Assembly: GCF_014641615.1 (NCBI RefSeq)
Contig: NZ_BMIB01000009.1
Location: 1 to 64,000, forward strand
Direction: 5' to 3'
DNA length: 64,000 nt
Source of the DNA: Filimonas zeae
GTDB lineage: Bacteria > Bacteroidota > Bacteroidia > Chitinophagales > Chitinophagaceae
Positions 23,948 to 32,610 of this stretch are shown here, piece by piece. Below the pieces are notes generated by a model. The model searched no databases. It had not been told where the DNA came from and saw nothing but the letters and a program-made list of their open reading frames with translations. Each line of letters opens with the position of its first letter. Position 1 is the stretch's first letter. The position numbers were made by a program, and so were the translations under genes.

Positions 23948-25060
23948 ATGCCGGGTAAGTACAGTCAGATAAGGGCTATGATGGCCATTACCAGAGCCGG
24001 ATTGCGAAGCATTATGCGCAGTCCTTCAACGGTAATGTTTAGTATTGGTTTTCCGTTGGTATTTATTATGGTATTCGGCTTTATGGGCGGTGGCAGCAAT
24101 GTATCGTTCAAAATAGCGTTTGACCCTGCTACGGATACTACCAGTGATGTGTACCGGGCATTAACCAGCATTTCTGCCATTAAGGTTTCTGCCAAACAAG
24201 GACAGGAGTTACAGGAAGACCTGGAAAAGGGCCGTATACTGGCAGTGCTGAACATTCAGAAGAACACTACCGGCAGCTCGCCCGATTACATTATACACCT
24301 GAAAAGCTCGGAGGCGGTTAACCCGCAAAATCTGGCTTCTTTTAAAGATATTTTTCTGGCCGGTATTATTAACCAGATGAACAAGGGCAAATACCCCGAT
24401 GCGCCATCTGTTGCCGCTGTAAACCCACAGATACAGAAAATACCCGGCCGTATTTACCGCACTATTGATTTTATATTACCTGGTCAGTTAGGCTTTTCGT
24501 TAATGAGTGCCTCGGTATTTGGTGTGGCCTTTTTGTTTTTTAGCCTGCGCCAGCAACTGGTGTTAAAGCGTTTTTTTGCCACACCCATTACCCGCCCTTA
24601 TATTATTATGGGCGAAGCGCTGGCAAGGGTAATATTTCAGATGCTTACCGCAGTGATTATTGTACTGCTGGGAACCTTTGTTTTTAAATTTACACTGGTT
24701 AAAGGCGTAGAAACCTTTCTGGAAATAATGCTGCTGAGCTTTCTGGCACTGGTAGTGTTTATGGGCTATGGCTTTATAGTAAGTGGTATAGCCAAAACAG
24801 AAAGTGTAATACCTATGGTGGCTAACATATTTACCCTGCCGCAGTTTTTGCTGGCAGGTACCTTTTTTTCTATAGACGCTTTTCCCACCTGGTTGCAGCC
24901 ACTGTGTCGTATACTGCCACTGACACATTTTAACGAAGCCATGCGTAACATAGCTTTTGAAGGCGCCAGCCTGGCAAGTTGCTGGCAAAACATTGGCGTA
25001 ATGCTGATATGGGGTGTGGTAGCGTATGGAATTGCGATTAAGGTTTTTAAATGGGAATAA
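23948..25060 (+). CDS. ABC-2 type transporter permease
   Basis: A 370-residue permease: one N-terminal membrane helix (MFSIGFPLVFIMVFGFMGG), a large extracytoplasmic segment (about 50-185), then five helices, with the family's FFATPITRPYIIMGEALARVIFQML and the LPLTHFNEAMRNIAFEGASL end motif typical of ABC2_membrane_3/DrrB-like exporters. No ATPase partner gene is encoded nearby, which is unusual; an ATPase must come from elsewhere. It is followed within 9 bp by an SRPBCC gene, a likely operon. Confidence 0.88.
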   Translation: MPGKYSQIRAMMAITRAGLRSIMRSPSTVMFSIGFPLVFIMVFGFMGGGSNVSFKIAFDPATDTTSDVYRALTSISAIKVSAKQGQELQEDLEKGRILAVLNIQKNTTGSSPDYIIHLKSSEAVNPQNLASFKDIFLAGIINQMNKGKYPDAPSVAAVNPQIQKIPGRIYRTIDFILPGQLGFSLMSASVFGVAFLFFSLRQQLVLKRFFATPITRPYIIMGEALARVIFQMLTAVIIVLLGTFVFKFTLVKGVETFLEIMLLSFLALVVFMGYGFIVSGIAKTESVIPMVANIFTLPQFLLAGTFFSIDAFPTWLQPLCRILPLTHFNEAMRNIAFEGASLASCWQNIGVMLIWGVVAYGIAIKVFKWE

Positions 25061-25069
25061 TAGCATAAT

Positions 25070-25579
25070 ATGAAAATTATAAAGCTGGGCCTGATTAGCG
25101 CGGTGGTATTGTTTATGGTGGCCACTATTATTGGTTTGCTGCTACCTTCTACAGTAGTGGTATCCAGAGCAACGGATATTAGCAGAAGCGCGGATAGTGT
25201 GTTACCACTGCTGACAGATTTACAACGCTGGCCCGAATGGATAGAAGGCGTAAAGGATAATGGTTTTGCGGTAACCACCCCGCAGAGCAAAGGCGTAGGT
25301 GCCAAAGCCAAAGTAAACGGCAACATTATTACCCTTAAAGGTATTGAGCCCCGCAAAGTAACCTCGTTATGGGAGGGGGGCAATGGTTTTAACCAGGATG
25401 CGGAATTTAACCTGTTTACAGACAGTGCCAATACGGTTACTACCGTGCAGTGGGCTTTTACCCAGCATATTGGCTGGTACCCGTGGGAGCGGCTGGGCTC
25501 GTTTATGAACGACAAAATTCTGGGCCCGGTAATGGAGAAGAGCCTGGAAAACCTGAAAAAGAAAATGGAGCAGCCTTAG
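25070..25579 (+). CDS. SRPBCC family protein
   Basis: A 169-residue protein with an N-terminal membrane helix (LGLISAVVLFMVATIIGLLLP) and a START-like SRPBCC domain (about 35-165; RSADSVLPLLTDLQRWPEWIEGVKD, then TVQWAFTQHIGWYPWERLGSFMNDKILGPVMEKSLENLKKKME). This matches the polyketide-cyclase/dehydrase-like subgroup that binds hydrophobic ligands. Downstream of the ABC permease by 9 bp. Its last codons form the left arm of the terminator. Confidence 0.88.
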   Translation: MKIIKLGLISAVVLFMVATIIGLLLPSTVVVSRATDISRSADSVLPLLTDLQRWPEWIEGVKDNGFAVTTPQSKGVGAKAKVNGNIITLKGIEPRKVTSLWEGGNGFNQDAEFNLFTDSANTVTTVQWAFTQHIGWYPWERLGSFMNDKILGPVMEKSLENLKKKMEQP

Positions 25580-25595
25580 CAGGCTGCTTTTTTTT
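25570..25595 (+). terminator. Terminator overlapping the SRPBCC stop codon
   Basis: GCAGCCT-tagc-AGGCTGC followed by eight Ts. The left arm encodes the final residues and the loop contains the stop codon, so termination and translation end are fused in 26 bp. Confidence 0.92.
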
Positions 25596-25617
25596 GATAA
25601 ATACCCTAAAAAGTGCC

Positions 25618-25640
25618 TTCCGGATGCAACGTTGCCGGAA
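25618..25640 (+). promoter_or_regulatory. Dyad with GCAACGTTGC upstream of the ECF sigma gene
   Basis: TTCCGG and CCGGAA flank the palindrome GCAACGTTGC. The core TGCAACGTT recurs at 27745-27753 in the same operon. ECF factors commonly recognise a -35 element containing AAC, so this may be an autoregulated promoter element, which is inference. Confidence 0.45.
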
Positions 25641-25664
25641 CGGGCATTGTCAGGTGGGAAGAAT

Positions 25665-26219
25665 ATGACAGAATCCCGGCAGTTAATAAAGGCCTGTCTG
25701 GCAGGCGATGGAACTGCCCAGCAACGATTGTACCAGCAGTATGCCGGGCCGATGCTGGGTGTTTGTTACCGTTACACCAAGTCGATGGATGATGCGCAGG
25801 ACGTGCTGCAGGAAGGGTTTATTAACGTATTCCGCAACCTGAAGCAGTACAAAATGGAGGGCGAACTGGGAGCCTGGATAAGAAGAATAATGGTAAACGC
25901 CGCGCTGAACTACCTGAAGAAAAAGAAAAGATACCAGTTTGACACGTTGCTTACCGAAGAACATTTACACCTGGTAACAGACGATGACCCGGTTATTCAG
26001 TTGGGGGCTAAAGAAGTGGCACAACTGATAAGGCAATTACCGGCAGGCTACCAGACCATTTTTAACCTGCATGCGGTAGAAGGTTACCCGCATGTAGAAA
26101 TAGCGCAGATGCTGGGCATTACCGAAAGCACATCACGCACACAGTATATGCGGGCGCGTAAAATACTGATAGAATGGCTGAAGAAGCCGGCCTTAAAAAA
26201 AATAAATTATGCAGGATAG
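25665..26219 (+). CDS. RNA polymerase ECF-type sigma-70 factor
   Basis: A 184-residue sigma factor with only regions 2 and 4. Region 2 (about 15-85) includes LYQQYAGPMLGVCYRYTKSMDDAQDVLQEGFINVFRNLKQY. Region 4 (about 125-175) has LPAGYQTIFNLHAVEGYPHVEIAQMLGITESTSRTQYMRARKIL. The frame is open upstream from a TTG, but the ATG at 25665 follows GGGAAGA and is the natural start. It overlaps the next gene by 11 bp, whose N-terminus looks like an anti-sigma anchor, so it is probably held inactive by that product. Confidence 0.92.
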   Translation: MTESRQLIKACLAGDGTAQQRLYQQYAGPMLGVCYRYTKSMDDAQDVLQEGFINVFRNLKQYKMEGELGAWIRRIMVNAALNYLKKKKRYQFDTLLTEEHLHLVTDDDPVIQLGAKEVAQLIRQLPAGYQTIFNLHAVEGYPHVEIAQMLGITESTSRTQYMRARKILIEWLKKPALKKINYAG

Positions 26220-27744
26220 TTCATTAGAAAAACAGTTGCAGCAACTAATGAGCGGGCTTGAATTTGAGCCGGATGCTGCAGTGTGGAAGAATATAGAGGA
26301 AGAAATTAATCCTAAAAAGAAAAAAAGAATAGCGGCCTGGTGGTGGCTGACTGGGGGCATATTATTGCTTTGCCTGTCCGGGGGGATATTATGGCATGGT
26401 TACAATACCCGCAAGTCAGCTCAACCGGTGGCTACACAGCACCATACAACACAACCGGCTGCGGCGTTGCCGCAACAGGCTCAGGTACCGGCAGCGGCAC
26501 TGCCACAGCACGGGCAGGCGCCGGCAGCAGCGCAGGGGGCTGCATCTGCACAAACATTTGCGGAGGCACAGGCATCGGCAAGGGCGGATGTGGCTGTTTC
26601 ACAGGCACACGCATCAGACGCAACTGTTGTGGCTGCCGGGGCAGCTGATAGCGTTAATGCGAATGGAGCAACAACTTCCGGGCATGCAAAAAAAACGGAT
26701 TCACATCGCCAACAAAGTATTGCCGGGAAGCTACAACCAGTTATGGACCAGGCAGTAACCGGAACTGATATGCCAGCGCAGTTACAGGCAGCGGGTGCTG
26801 CCTTACCTGTTGTTACAGCAGCGCAGATACCGGTGGCAGCCCCCACGCCTGCACTATCTGCAGCAACTGTAACAGTTAATAGCGCTTCAGGTACGTTGTT
26901 GCCAGCCATGGACATGAATGTTGTTGTATATGAGCAGGAAGCTACCCTTGCTACAGACAAAAATGCTTTTACCCCCGCAGCAGCTGTTACCACGCTGGTG
27001 ATAGTACCTCAGAAACAAAAAAGCCGCTGGAATGCTTACCCATTGGTGGCAATAGGTGCAGCAGCCAATATAGGAGGGGTAAATACCACGCATGGTTATG
27101 GTGGCAGCCTTTCGTATGGTTTAGCCGATATGGTAGTACCAGCTGACAGAACTGATTATCAGAGCTATTACCCCGGAACGGGAGTTGGGCAATACCCTGG
27201 CGGCGGGTCAGGTTCCCTTACCTCTTATCTTAATATGCGTAATACCTATGCCAGGCTTGCATTCAGGCTGGGTATGGAGGTGGAATATGCTGCTGCCAGT
27301 CACTGGCGTATTCTTACAGGCCTGCAGTACCAGTATATTTCATATAAATCTGTAATTACTACCCAAACGCTTACCAGTTTCAACTCTAATGTATCGGGCA
27401 CTAATAAGGTTATCTACGATTTTGCTTACCGGTTGCAGTATATGGCTATTCCTTTACAGGTGCAATACCGTTTCTCCAACAAGCTGGCTACATCGGCAGG
27501 GATAATGAATAATATTAAACTTTCTGGCAGGCAGGGTAACGAAAGTATTAACAATGCTATGCGTACATGGGTACCATCGGCGTTACTTTCGCTGGATATA
27601 TTATTACCCGGAAGAAAAGAGCAGGTATGGAAGCTGAGCCCCTATGTGCAATACGGCCTGAAAAGCAATATTACCGGTGCTTTGCAGGATAAACGTATGC
27701 TACAGGCGGGCGTGCAGGCAGTGTGGCAAATACCTAATGATTAG
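26209..27744 (+). CDS. Anti-sigma-like anchor fused to outer-membrane beta-barrel domain
   Basis: A 511-residue protein in three parts. Residues 1-40 are a helical segment (EKQLQQLMSGLEFEPDAAVWKNIEEEIN) like sigma-binding anchors. A single membrane helix (WWWLTGGILLLCLSGGILW) follows. Residues 65-230 are a low-complexity Ala/Gln/Pro/Thr linker (AAALPQQAQVPAAALPQHGQ). The C-terminal half (about 260-511) is beta-rich with barrel-like strands (ARLAFRLGMEVEYAAASHWRILTGLQYQYISYKS). The gene overlaps the sigma gene by 11 bp. Likely regulates or senses for the ECF factor; the barrel assignment is by pattern. Confidence 0.8.
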   Translation: MQDSSLEKQLQQLMSGLEFEPDAAVWKNIEEEINPKKKKRIAAWWWLTGGILLLCLSGGILWHGYNTRKSAQPVATQHHTTQPAAALPQQAQVPAAALPQHGQAPAAAQGAASAQTFAEAQASARADVAVSQAHASDATVVAAGAADSVNANGATTSGHAKKTDSHRQQSIAGKLQPVMDQAVTGTDMPAQLQAAGAALPVVTAAQIPVAAPTPALSAATVTVNSASGTLLPAMDMNVVVYEQEATLATDKNAFTPAAAVTTLVIVPQKQKSRWNAYPLVAIGAAANIGGVNTTHGYGGSLSYGLADMVVPADRTDYQSYYPGTGVGQYPGGGSGSLTSYLNMRNTYARLAFRLGMEVEYAAASHWRILTGLQYQYISYKSVITTQTLTSFNSNVSGTNKVIYDFAYRLQYMAIPLQVQYRFSNKLATSAGIMNNIKLSGRQGNESINNAMRTWVPSALLSLDILLPGRKEQVWKLSPYVQYGLKSNITGALQDKRMLQAGVQAVWQIPND

Positions 27745-27761
27745 TGCAACGTTTTGTTGCC
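27745..27761 (+). promoter_or_regulatory. Second TGCAACGTT element within the ECF operon
   Basis: TGCAACGTT followed by ttGTTGCC gives GCAAC-gtttt-GTTGC, an inverted repeat with a 5-bp loop, starting at the stop of the anti-sigma/barrel gene. It shares nine bases with the site upstream of the sigma gene and precedes the LVIVD gene by 28 bp. Confidence 0.45.
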
Positions 27762-27788
27762 ACCGTACATCATATAATAAAAACAAGT

Positions 27789-29045
27789 ATGAAACCGATC
27801 ACTGCCATTGCCTGCGGTTTAGCCCTGGCCGCAGCTGCCTTTTTCAGTTGCACCAAAGACACCGTTACCGAAACATATACCTTTTACAGGCCGGTATTTG
27901 AAACCTCAGACGCAGCCAGAAACGGCATTAAAAGCGCAGCACCCCAACCCGTTACTAACCCGGGAAAGCTGGCTATTAAAGGGCATTATTTGTATTTAAC
28001 TGAATTAGGTAAGGGTGTACACATTATAGACTATAGTAACCCGCGCACGCCCAAAAACATTGCTTTTGTGGCGGTACCTGGCAATGCGGACGTTGCAGTA
28101 AGAGGCAATTATTTATATGCTGATTGTTATACCGCTTTAGCCGTGATAGATATTACAACGCCTGAAAGCGTTAAGCTGCAGAATTTTGTAAACCGTGTTT
28201 TTCCTGATCGTTTTTCGGGCCTGGCTTCTGATACCGGCAAAGTGATTATTAAATGGGAAAAGGTGGATACTACCATATCCCGCAGGTTTTCAGAATCGTT
28301 TGATAAAACACAGGATGGCCGGGTAATAGTGTACAATGATATGGTTGCTTATTCCTCCAATTCCGCCGGATCGGGCGGTGGGGTAACCAATAGTAAAGGC
28401 GGTTCTATGGCCCGCTTTGCGCTGGTAGATGACAGAATGTATGCAGTAGGTTTGAGTGACCTGAAAGTGTTTAATACCGTAGACCCTGCTGCGCCTTTTT
28501 ATGTAAAAACAGCACAGGTTGGTACAGGTATAGAAACCATATTCCCTTTCAAAAACAACCTGTTTATAGGTTCGCAAACCGGTATGTTTATTTACAATAT
28601 TGACAGTAAAGACAACCCTGCGCTGAAAGGAACCTTTACCCATGCCAGAAGCTGCGACCCGGTAGTAGCCGATGATACACACGCTTATGTAACCCTGCGC
28701 AGCGGAACTGTTTGTGCCGGTAATACCAATCAGCTGGATGTGCTGGACGTTACTTCTGTAACCAGCCCTTCACTGATAAAGACCTATTTAATGAGCAACC
28801 CGCATGGACTGGCCAAAGAAGGTGGACTGCTGTTTATTTGCGATGGGGCAGCGGGCCTTAAAATTTATGACGCCGCTAAGCCGGAAGACATTAAGCCGCT
28901 GGGTACTTTAAAAGACATATTTGCGTATGATATTATTCCGCTGAACGGCGTGGCATTGCTGAGTGCAAAGGATGCGTTTTATTTTGTGGATTATACAAAC
29001 GCTGCTAACCCCGTTATTCTTTCTCAGTTATCTATTACCAAATAA
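27789..29045 (+). CDS. LVIVD repeat-containing lipoprotein
   Basis: A 418-residue protein with a lipoprotein signal MKPITAIACGLALAAAAFFSCTKD, lipidated Cys21. The mature part has repeated ladder motifs such as GHYLYLTELGKGVHIIDYSNPRTPKNIAFVAVPG, ADVAVRGNYLYADCYTALAVIDITTPESV and FICDGAAGLKIYDAAKPEDI, characteristic of LVIVD-repeat beta-propeller-like surface proteins. The frame opens earlier at 27744, but the ATG at 27789 is the correct signal start. Third gene of the ECF sigma operon, 45 bp after the barrel fusion. Confidence 0.88.
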   Translation: MKPITAIACGLALAAAAFFSCTKDTVTETYTFYRPVFETSDAARNGIKSAAPQPVTNPGKLAIKGHYLYLTELGKGVHIIDYSNPRTPKNIAFVAVPGNADVAVRGNYLYADCYTALAVIDITTPESVKLQNFVNRVFPDRFSGLASDTGKVIIKWEKVDTTISRRFSESFDKTQDGRVIVYNDMVAYSSNSAGSGGGVTNSKGGSMARFALVDDRMYAVGLSDLKVFNTVDPAAPFYVKTAQVGTGIETIFPFKNNLFIGSQTGMFIYNIDSKDNPALKGTFTHARSCDPVVADDTHAYVTLRSGTVCAGNTNQLDVLDVTSVTSPSLIKTYLMSNPHGLAKEGGLLFICDGAAGLKIYDAAKPEDIKPLGTLKDIFAYDIIPLNGVALLSAKDAFYFVDYTNAANPVILSQLSITK

Positions 29046-29050
29046 GTTGT

Positions 29051-29620
29051 ATGAGAGCATTGCTGCTGTTATGTATATTTTCAATGGCTACCCGTAAGGT
29101 GTTATATGCACAGAAAGACACGGTTGCCTGGTTTACACAGCCTGGTGTTACCCTGTTAAATGGCGATAAATACACCAGTGCGGCTATTACGGCTGTTACC
29201 GGTGTGCATTACAAACAATGGTATTTAGGTGTAGGTGCAGGTATTGATTATTATAAAGTAAGATCTATTCCGTTGCTGGCCGAGTTACGTTTTGAAAGCA
29301 AGTTAAAAGCAGCTCCTTTTGTATATGCCAGGGCTGGCTATAATGTAGCCTGGGCACTGGAACACCAGCATACCAAACCTTATGTTTTCTGGGGCACTAA
29401 CTCTGTATTTAACAACGGCAAATATGCTGCGGCTGGTTTGGGATGTTATGTGTACCGCAAGGATGATACAGGTGTGGCACTAACACTGGGCTATAGCGCC
29501 AAAGGCGTAACAGAGTTGTATGATGAAACCATCTGGAACGGAACACGTACGGTTACCGAAAGCAGAAAGCTGGATTATGTTTTCCGCCGCTTAGATATCG
29601 GTGTTAGTTATCGTTTCTGA
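29051..29620 (+). CDS. Small outer-membrane beta-barrel-like protein
   Basis: A 189-residue exported protein with a signal MRALLLLCIFSMATRKVLYAQ. The rest alternates short amphipathic strands (YKQWYLGVGAGIDYYKVRSIPLLAELRFESKL; AAAGLGCYVYRKDDTGVALTLGYSAKG) and ends in a terminal aromatic strand, DIGVSYRF, the usual outer-membrane insertion signature. It starts 5 bp after the LVIVD gene and is the last gene of that operon, overlapping queG convergently by 30 bp. Confidence 0.78.
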   Translation: MRALLLLCIFSMATRKVLYAQKDTVAWFTQPGVTLLNGDKYTSAAITAVTGVHYKQWYLGVGAGIDYYKVRSIPLLAELRFESKLKAAPFVYARAGYNVAWALEHQHTKPYVFWGTNSVFNNGKYAAAGLGCYVYRKDDTGVALTLGYSAKGVTELYDETIWNGTRTVTESRKLDYVFRRLDIGVSYRF

Positions 29621-30547
29621 TGGATACTGTAAAAACCGGATGTTGCGCTGTATACCACCGAACTTACTACGTTTGAGTGGTGATTTTTTGAATATTTTAC
29701 GGAAGCCCTCCTCTGTGAGGGCTTCCCATTCGTGTGTTTTAAGGTTCAGTATTTCAGGCAGGGGCGAGAATGCAGGCTCGTTACCTGCTTTGCTGAACCG
29801 GTTCCAGGGGCATACATCCTGGCAGGTATCGCAACCAAACATCCAATCTGCAAACTTTCCTTTCATTTCATCGGGTATCAGCATATCCTTCAGCTCAATG
29901 GTAAAATAGCTGATACACTTACTGCCATTAATGGTTTTATCGGGCAATATGGCATCGGTAGGACAGGCATCAATACATTTGGTGCAGGTGCCACAGAAAT
30001 CTTTTGCAAAAGGATCATCATAGTCTAGTTCCAGATCAACAATCAGCGTGGCAATAAAGAAGAACGAACCGCTTTGTTTGGAAATGAGGTTGCCGTTTTT
30101 GCCTATCCAGCCCGCACCGGACAAGGTAGCCCAGCTGCGTTCCAGTACCGGAGCGCTATCTACAAATCCACGGCCTTCTACTGCGCCTATCTGTTCGCGT
30201 ATGCGTAAAAGCAATTCGTTTAGTTTGGGGCGTATTACTTCATGATAATCCTCGCCCCAGGCGTATTTGGAAATGCGGGGTGTTTCTTCCTGCTGTTGCT
30301 GGCCGGGGTAATAATTCATGAGCAGGGTAATAACTGATTTGGCGCCGGGTACCAGTTTGGTAGGGTCTACCCGCAGGTCAAAGTTCTTTTCCATGTAATG
30401 CATGTTGCCATGCATACCCTTGTTAAGCCAGCTTTCCAGTCTTCGCGCATCCTCATCCAGCATACGCGCACGCGCTATACCGCAGTAACTGAAGCCCAGC
30501 TGCTGTGTCCATTCTTTAATTAACCTGGTATGTTGCGTTTGTAGCAT
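29591..30547 (-). CDS. queG: Epoxyqueuosine reductase
   Basis: A 318-residue cobalamin and iron-sulfur enzyme catalysing the last step of queuosine synthesis in tRNA. Two [4Fe-4S] motifs are present: FCGTCTKCIDACPTDAI and FGCDTCQDVCPWNRF, with the SVLERSWATLSGAGWIGKNGN segment upstream. The open frame begins at 30571, but the -7 box is at 30569-30576, so the ATG at 30547 is used. Its 3' end overlaps the neighbouring beta-barrel gene by 30 bp. Confidence 0.94.
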   Translation of the reverse strand: MLQTQHTRLIKEWTQQLGFSYCGIARARMLDEDARRLESWLNKGMHGNMHYMEKNFDLRVDPTKLVPGAKSVITLLMNYYPGQQQQEETPRISKYAWGEDYHEVIRPKLNELLLRIREQIGAVEGRGFVDSAPVLERSWATLSGAGWIGKNGNLISKQSGSFFFIATLIVDLELDYDDPFAKDFCGTCTKCIDACPTDAILPDKTINGSKCISYFTIELKDMLIPDEMKGKFADWMFGCDTCQDVCPWNRFSKAGNEPAFSPLPEILNLKTHEWEALTEEGFRKIFKKSPLKRSKFGGIQRNIRFLQYPSETITNTDI

Positions 30548-30568
30548 GCGTAACGGGAAAACGAAATG

Positions 30569-30576
30569 CAAAAATA
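30569..30576 (-). promoter_or_regulatory. -7 box of queG
   Basis: The minus strand reads TATTTTTG, matching TAnnTTTG. It overlaps the longer possible start of queG, so it fixes the start at 30547. Confidence 0.5.
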
Positions 30577-30664
30577 CTCTGTAACAGGGGTAAAATAAAA
30601 GCTTTACACAAAGCGGCTATGCAGCAAGTTCAATATTATTGCGTTGTACGTAATACATGGGGGT

Positions 30665-31306
30665 ATGAAAACAGGCAAATGCAACATTCTTATTATTAAC
30701 GGCTCTGTGCGCGGCAGCATGGGCAACACCGCTAAAATGGCACAGTGGGCTTATAACAGCCTGCAAAACCGGCCGGGCGTTACTTCCACAGTGCTTACCC
30801 TTTCAGAGCCCTTACCGGCGGTGGAAGAAGTATACCGGCTGTTAACGGAACAGGATGCTTTTCTTGTACTTACCGGCGTGTATTGGCACAGCTGGGGATC
30901 GCCCTTGCAGCGGTTTATTGAGGTAGTAACGGCTTTTGAGCATTCGCCTGCTTTTTCCGGCAAACCTGTTGCCTGTGGTGCCTCTATGGACTCTGTAGGT
31001 GGTGCAGAGCTGGTGGCACGGTTACTGAATGTATTTTCCGGCCTGGGGTGCTGGAGCCCGCCTTGCAGCAGCCTGCTGGTATCGCGCGTGGCGCAGGAAG
31101 CCATTGCTGCCTCGGCAGGCAAGGAAGAGGATGAAAATGACGATGTATGGAGGATGGAGGATATGGAAGTGGTGCTGGAGAACCTGATAATAGCTGCCTG
31201 TTTAAAACCGGAATGGAAAGAGTGGCCACACCGGAAACTGGCGGTGCCCGAAGGGGAGTGGCCGGCTACGGGGAATTTAGATCTGGAATCGCCCCGGTTT
31301 TTATAG
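30665..31306 (+). CDS. NADPH-dependent FMN reductase-like protein
   Basis: A 213-residue flavodoxin-fold protein: IILINGSVRGSMGNTAKMAQWAYNSL at the N-terminus is the FMN phosphate-binding loop, and LVLTGVYWHSWGSPLQRFIEVV is the loop before the second strand. The family reduces quinones or flavins with NAD(P)H. The frame opens at 30644, but the ATG at 30665 follows GGGG and gives the normal beginning. It converges with ychF across a terminator. Confidence 0.75.
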   Translation: MKTGKCNILIINGSVRGSMGNTAKMAQWAYNSLQNRPGVTSTVLTLSEPLPAVEEVYRLLTEQDAFLVLTGVYWHSWGSPLQRFIEVVTAFEHSPAFSGKPVACGASMDSVGGAELVARLLNVFSGLGCWSPPCSSLLVSRVAQEAIAASAGKEEDENDDVWRMEDMEVVLENLIIAACLKPEWKEWPHRKLAVPEGEWPATGNLDLESPRFL

Positions 31307-31362
31307 GGTTATAGAGCCACCTGATTTACCGCGCTGTGTAATTGCAGGAAGGCTTTGTAAAT

Positions 31363-31396
31363 AAAAAAGGCTGTAACCCACCGGGCACAGCCTTTT
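31363..31396. terminator. Bidirectional terminator between flavin reductase and ychF
   Basis: AAAAAAGGCTGT / ACAGCCTTTT with a 12-base loop lies between two convergent genes. Confidence 0.88.
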
Positions 31397-31415
31397 CTAT
31401 TGCAAAAAGCGCTTA

Positions 31416-32519
31416 TTATACGTTAAAACGGAAGTGCATTACATCACCATCCTTTACAATATATTCTTTGCCTTCAATGCGCAGCTTACCATTGTCGCGG
31501 CAGGCAGCTTCGCTACCATACTGCACAAAATCAGCATAAGCAATCACCTCAGCTTTAATAAAGCCTTTCTCAAAGTCGGTATGGATAACACCGGCAGCCT
31601 GAGGGGCTTTCCAGCCTTTGTGAATGGTCCAGGCACGTACTTCCTGTACACCAGCGGTGAAGTAGGTATCCAGGTTCAGTAAAGCGTAAGCAGAGCGGAT
31701 CAAACGGTGTAAGGCAGGTTCAGTCATTTTATACTCATCCATAAACATCGCCTTGTCTTCTTCATTCTCCATTTCTGCAATCTGGGCTTCAATGGTATTG
31801 TTCATCACAATTACCTCTGCACCCTCATCCTTAACACCTGCTTTCAGTGCTTCGGAGTATTTATTGCCGGTATGCATAGAAGCCTCATCTACGTTGGCAA
31901 CGTACAGTACAGGCTTTTCAGTAAGCAAAAACAGGTCTGCAATAGCTACCCGCTCTTCTTTATCCAGGCCCAGGCCACGGATGCTTTTGCCTTGTTCCAG
32001 GTGCGCTTTACAGCGGCTGAGTACTTCAAACTCCGCTTTTGCTTTGGCATCGGTACCTACGCGCGCCTGCTTTTCCACCTTCTGCATTTTCTTTTCCACA
32101 CTCTCCAGATCTTTCAGCTGCAGTTCGGTATCAATAATTTCTTTATCGCTAACGGGGTTAATAGCGCCCTCTTCACGCAGTACGTTCTCATCTTCAAAAC
32201 AACGTATTACGTGTATAATGGCATCTACCTCGCGTATATTGCCCAAAAACTTGTTACCCAGGCCTTCACCTTTGCTGGCGCCTTTTACCAGACCGGCAAT
32301 ATCTACTATCTCCAGCTGGGTAGGAACCACGCGGTTGGGGTTTACCAGCTCAGACAGCTTTTTCATACGCTCGTCCGGTACATCTACCAATCCTACGTTA
32401 GGATCAATAGTACAAAAGCGGTAATTACTGGCCTGTGCCTTGGCGCTGATGCTGACAGCGTTGAACAGGGTGGATTTTCCTACGTTGGGTAAACCTACTA
32501 TGCCTACTTGTAAAGCCAT
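31416..32519 (-). CDS. ychF: Redox-regulated ATPase YchF (Obg-like GTPase family)
   Basis: A 367-residue TRAFAC P-loop protein. The G1 motif is GLPNVGKSTLFNAV, G2/G3 are DVPDERMKKLSEL and IVDIAGLVKGASKGEGLGNKFL, and a C-terminal TGS domain (TYFTAGVQEVRAWTIHKGWKAPQAAGVIHTDFEKGFIKAEVIAYADFV) is present. The family binds ATP and the ribosome and responds to oxidative stress. Length is normal. Convergent with the flavin reductase and divergent from the nucleoside-recognition gene. Confidence 0.96.
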   Translation of the reverse strand: MALQVGIVGLPNVGKSTLFNAVSISAKAQASNYRFCTIDPNVGLVDVPDERMKKLSELVNPNRVVPTQLEIVDIAGLVKGASKGEGLGNKFLGNIREVDAIIHVIRCFEDENVLREEGAINPVSDKEIIDTELQLKDLESVEKKMQKVEKQARVGTDAKAKAEFEVLSRCKAHLEQGKSIRGLGLDKEERVAIADLFLLTEKPVLYVANVDEASMHTGNKYSEALKAGVKDEGAEVIVMNNTIEAQIAEMENEEDKAMFMDEYKMTEPALHRLIRSAYALLNLDTYFTAGVQEVRAWTIHKGWKAPQAAGVIHTDFEKGFIKAEVIAYADFVQYGSEAACRDNGKLRIEGKEYIVKDGDVMHFRFNV

Positions 32520-32540
32520 GATGATTCAAAATTTCGGCTG

Positions 32541-32548
32541 CAAAAGTA
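32541..32548 (-). promoter_or_regulatory. -7 box of ychF
   Basis: The minus strand reads TACTTTTG, 22 bp before the ychF ATG. Confidence 0.5.
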
Positions 32549-32610
32549 CGGTTTGATTGTTAACAGGAGATAATCAATTATTTTTAGTTCTTTTAAACCA
32601 AAATTGGCGC

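Noticed and set aside
26396..26993. ORFs in alternative frames of the Ala/Gln-rich linker
   Set aside because: The biased repetitive composition opens several frames; the sigma-coupled frame is the real one.
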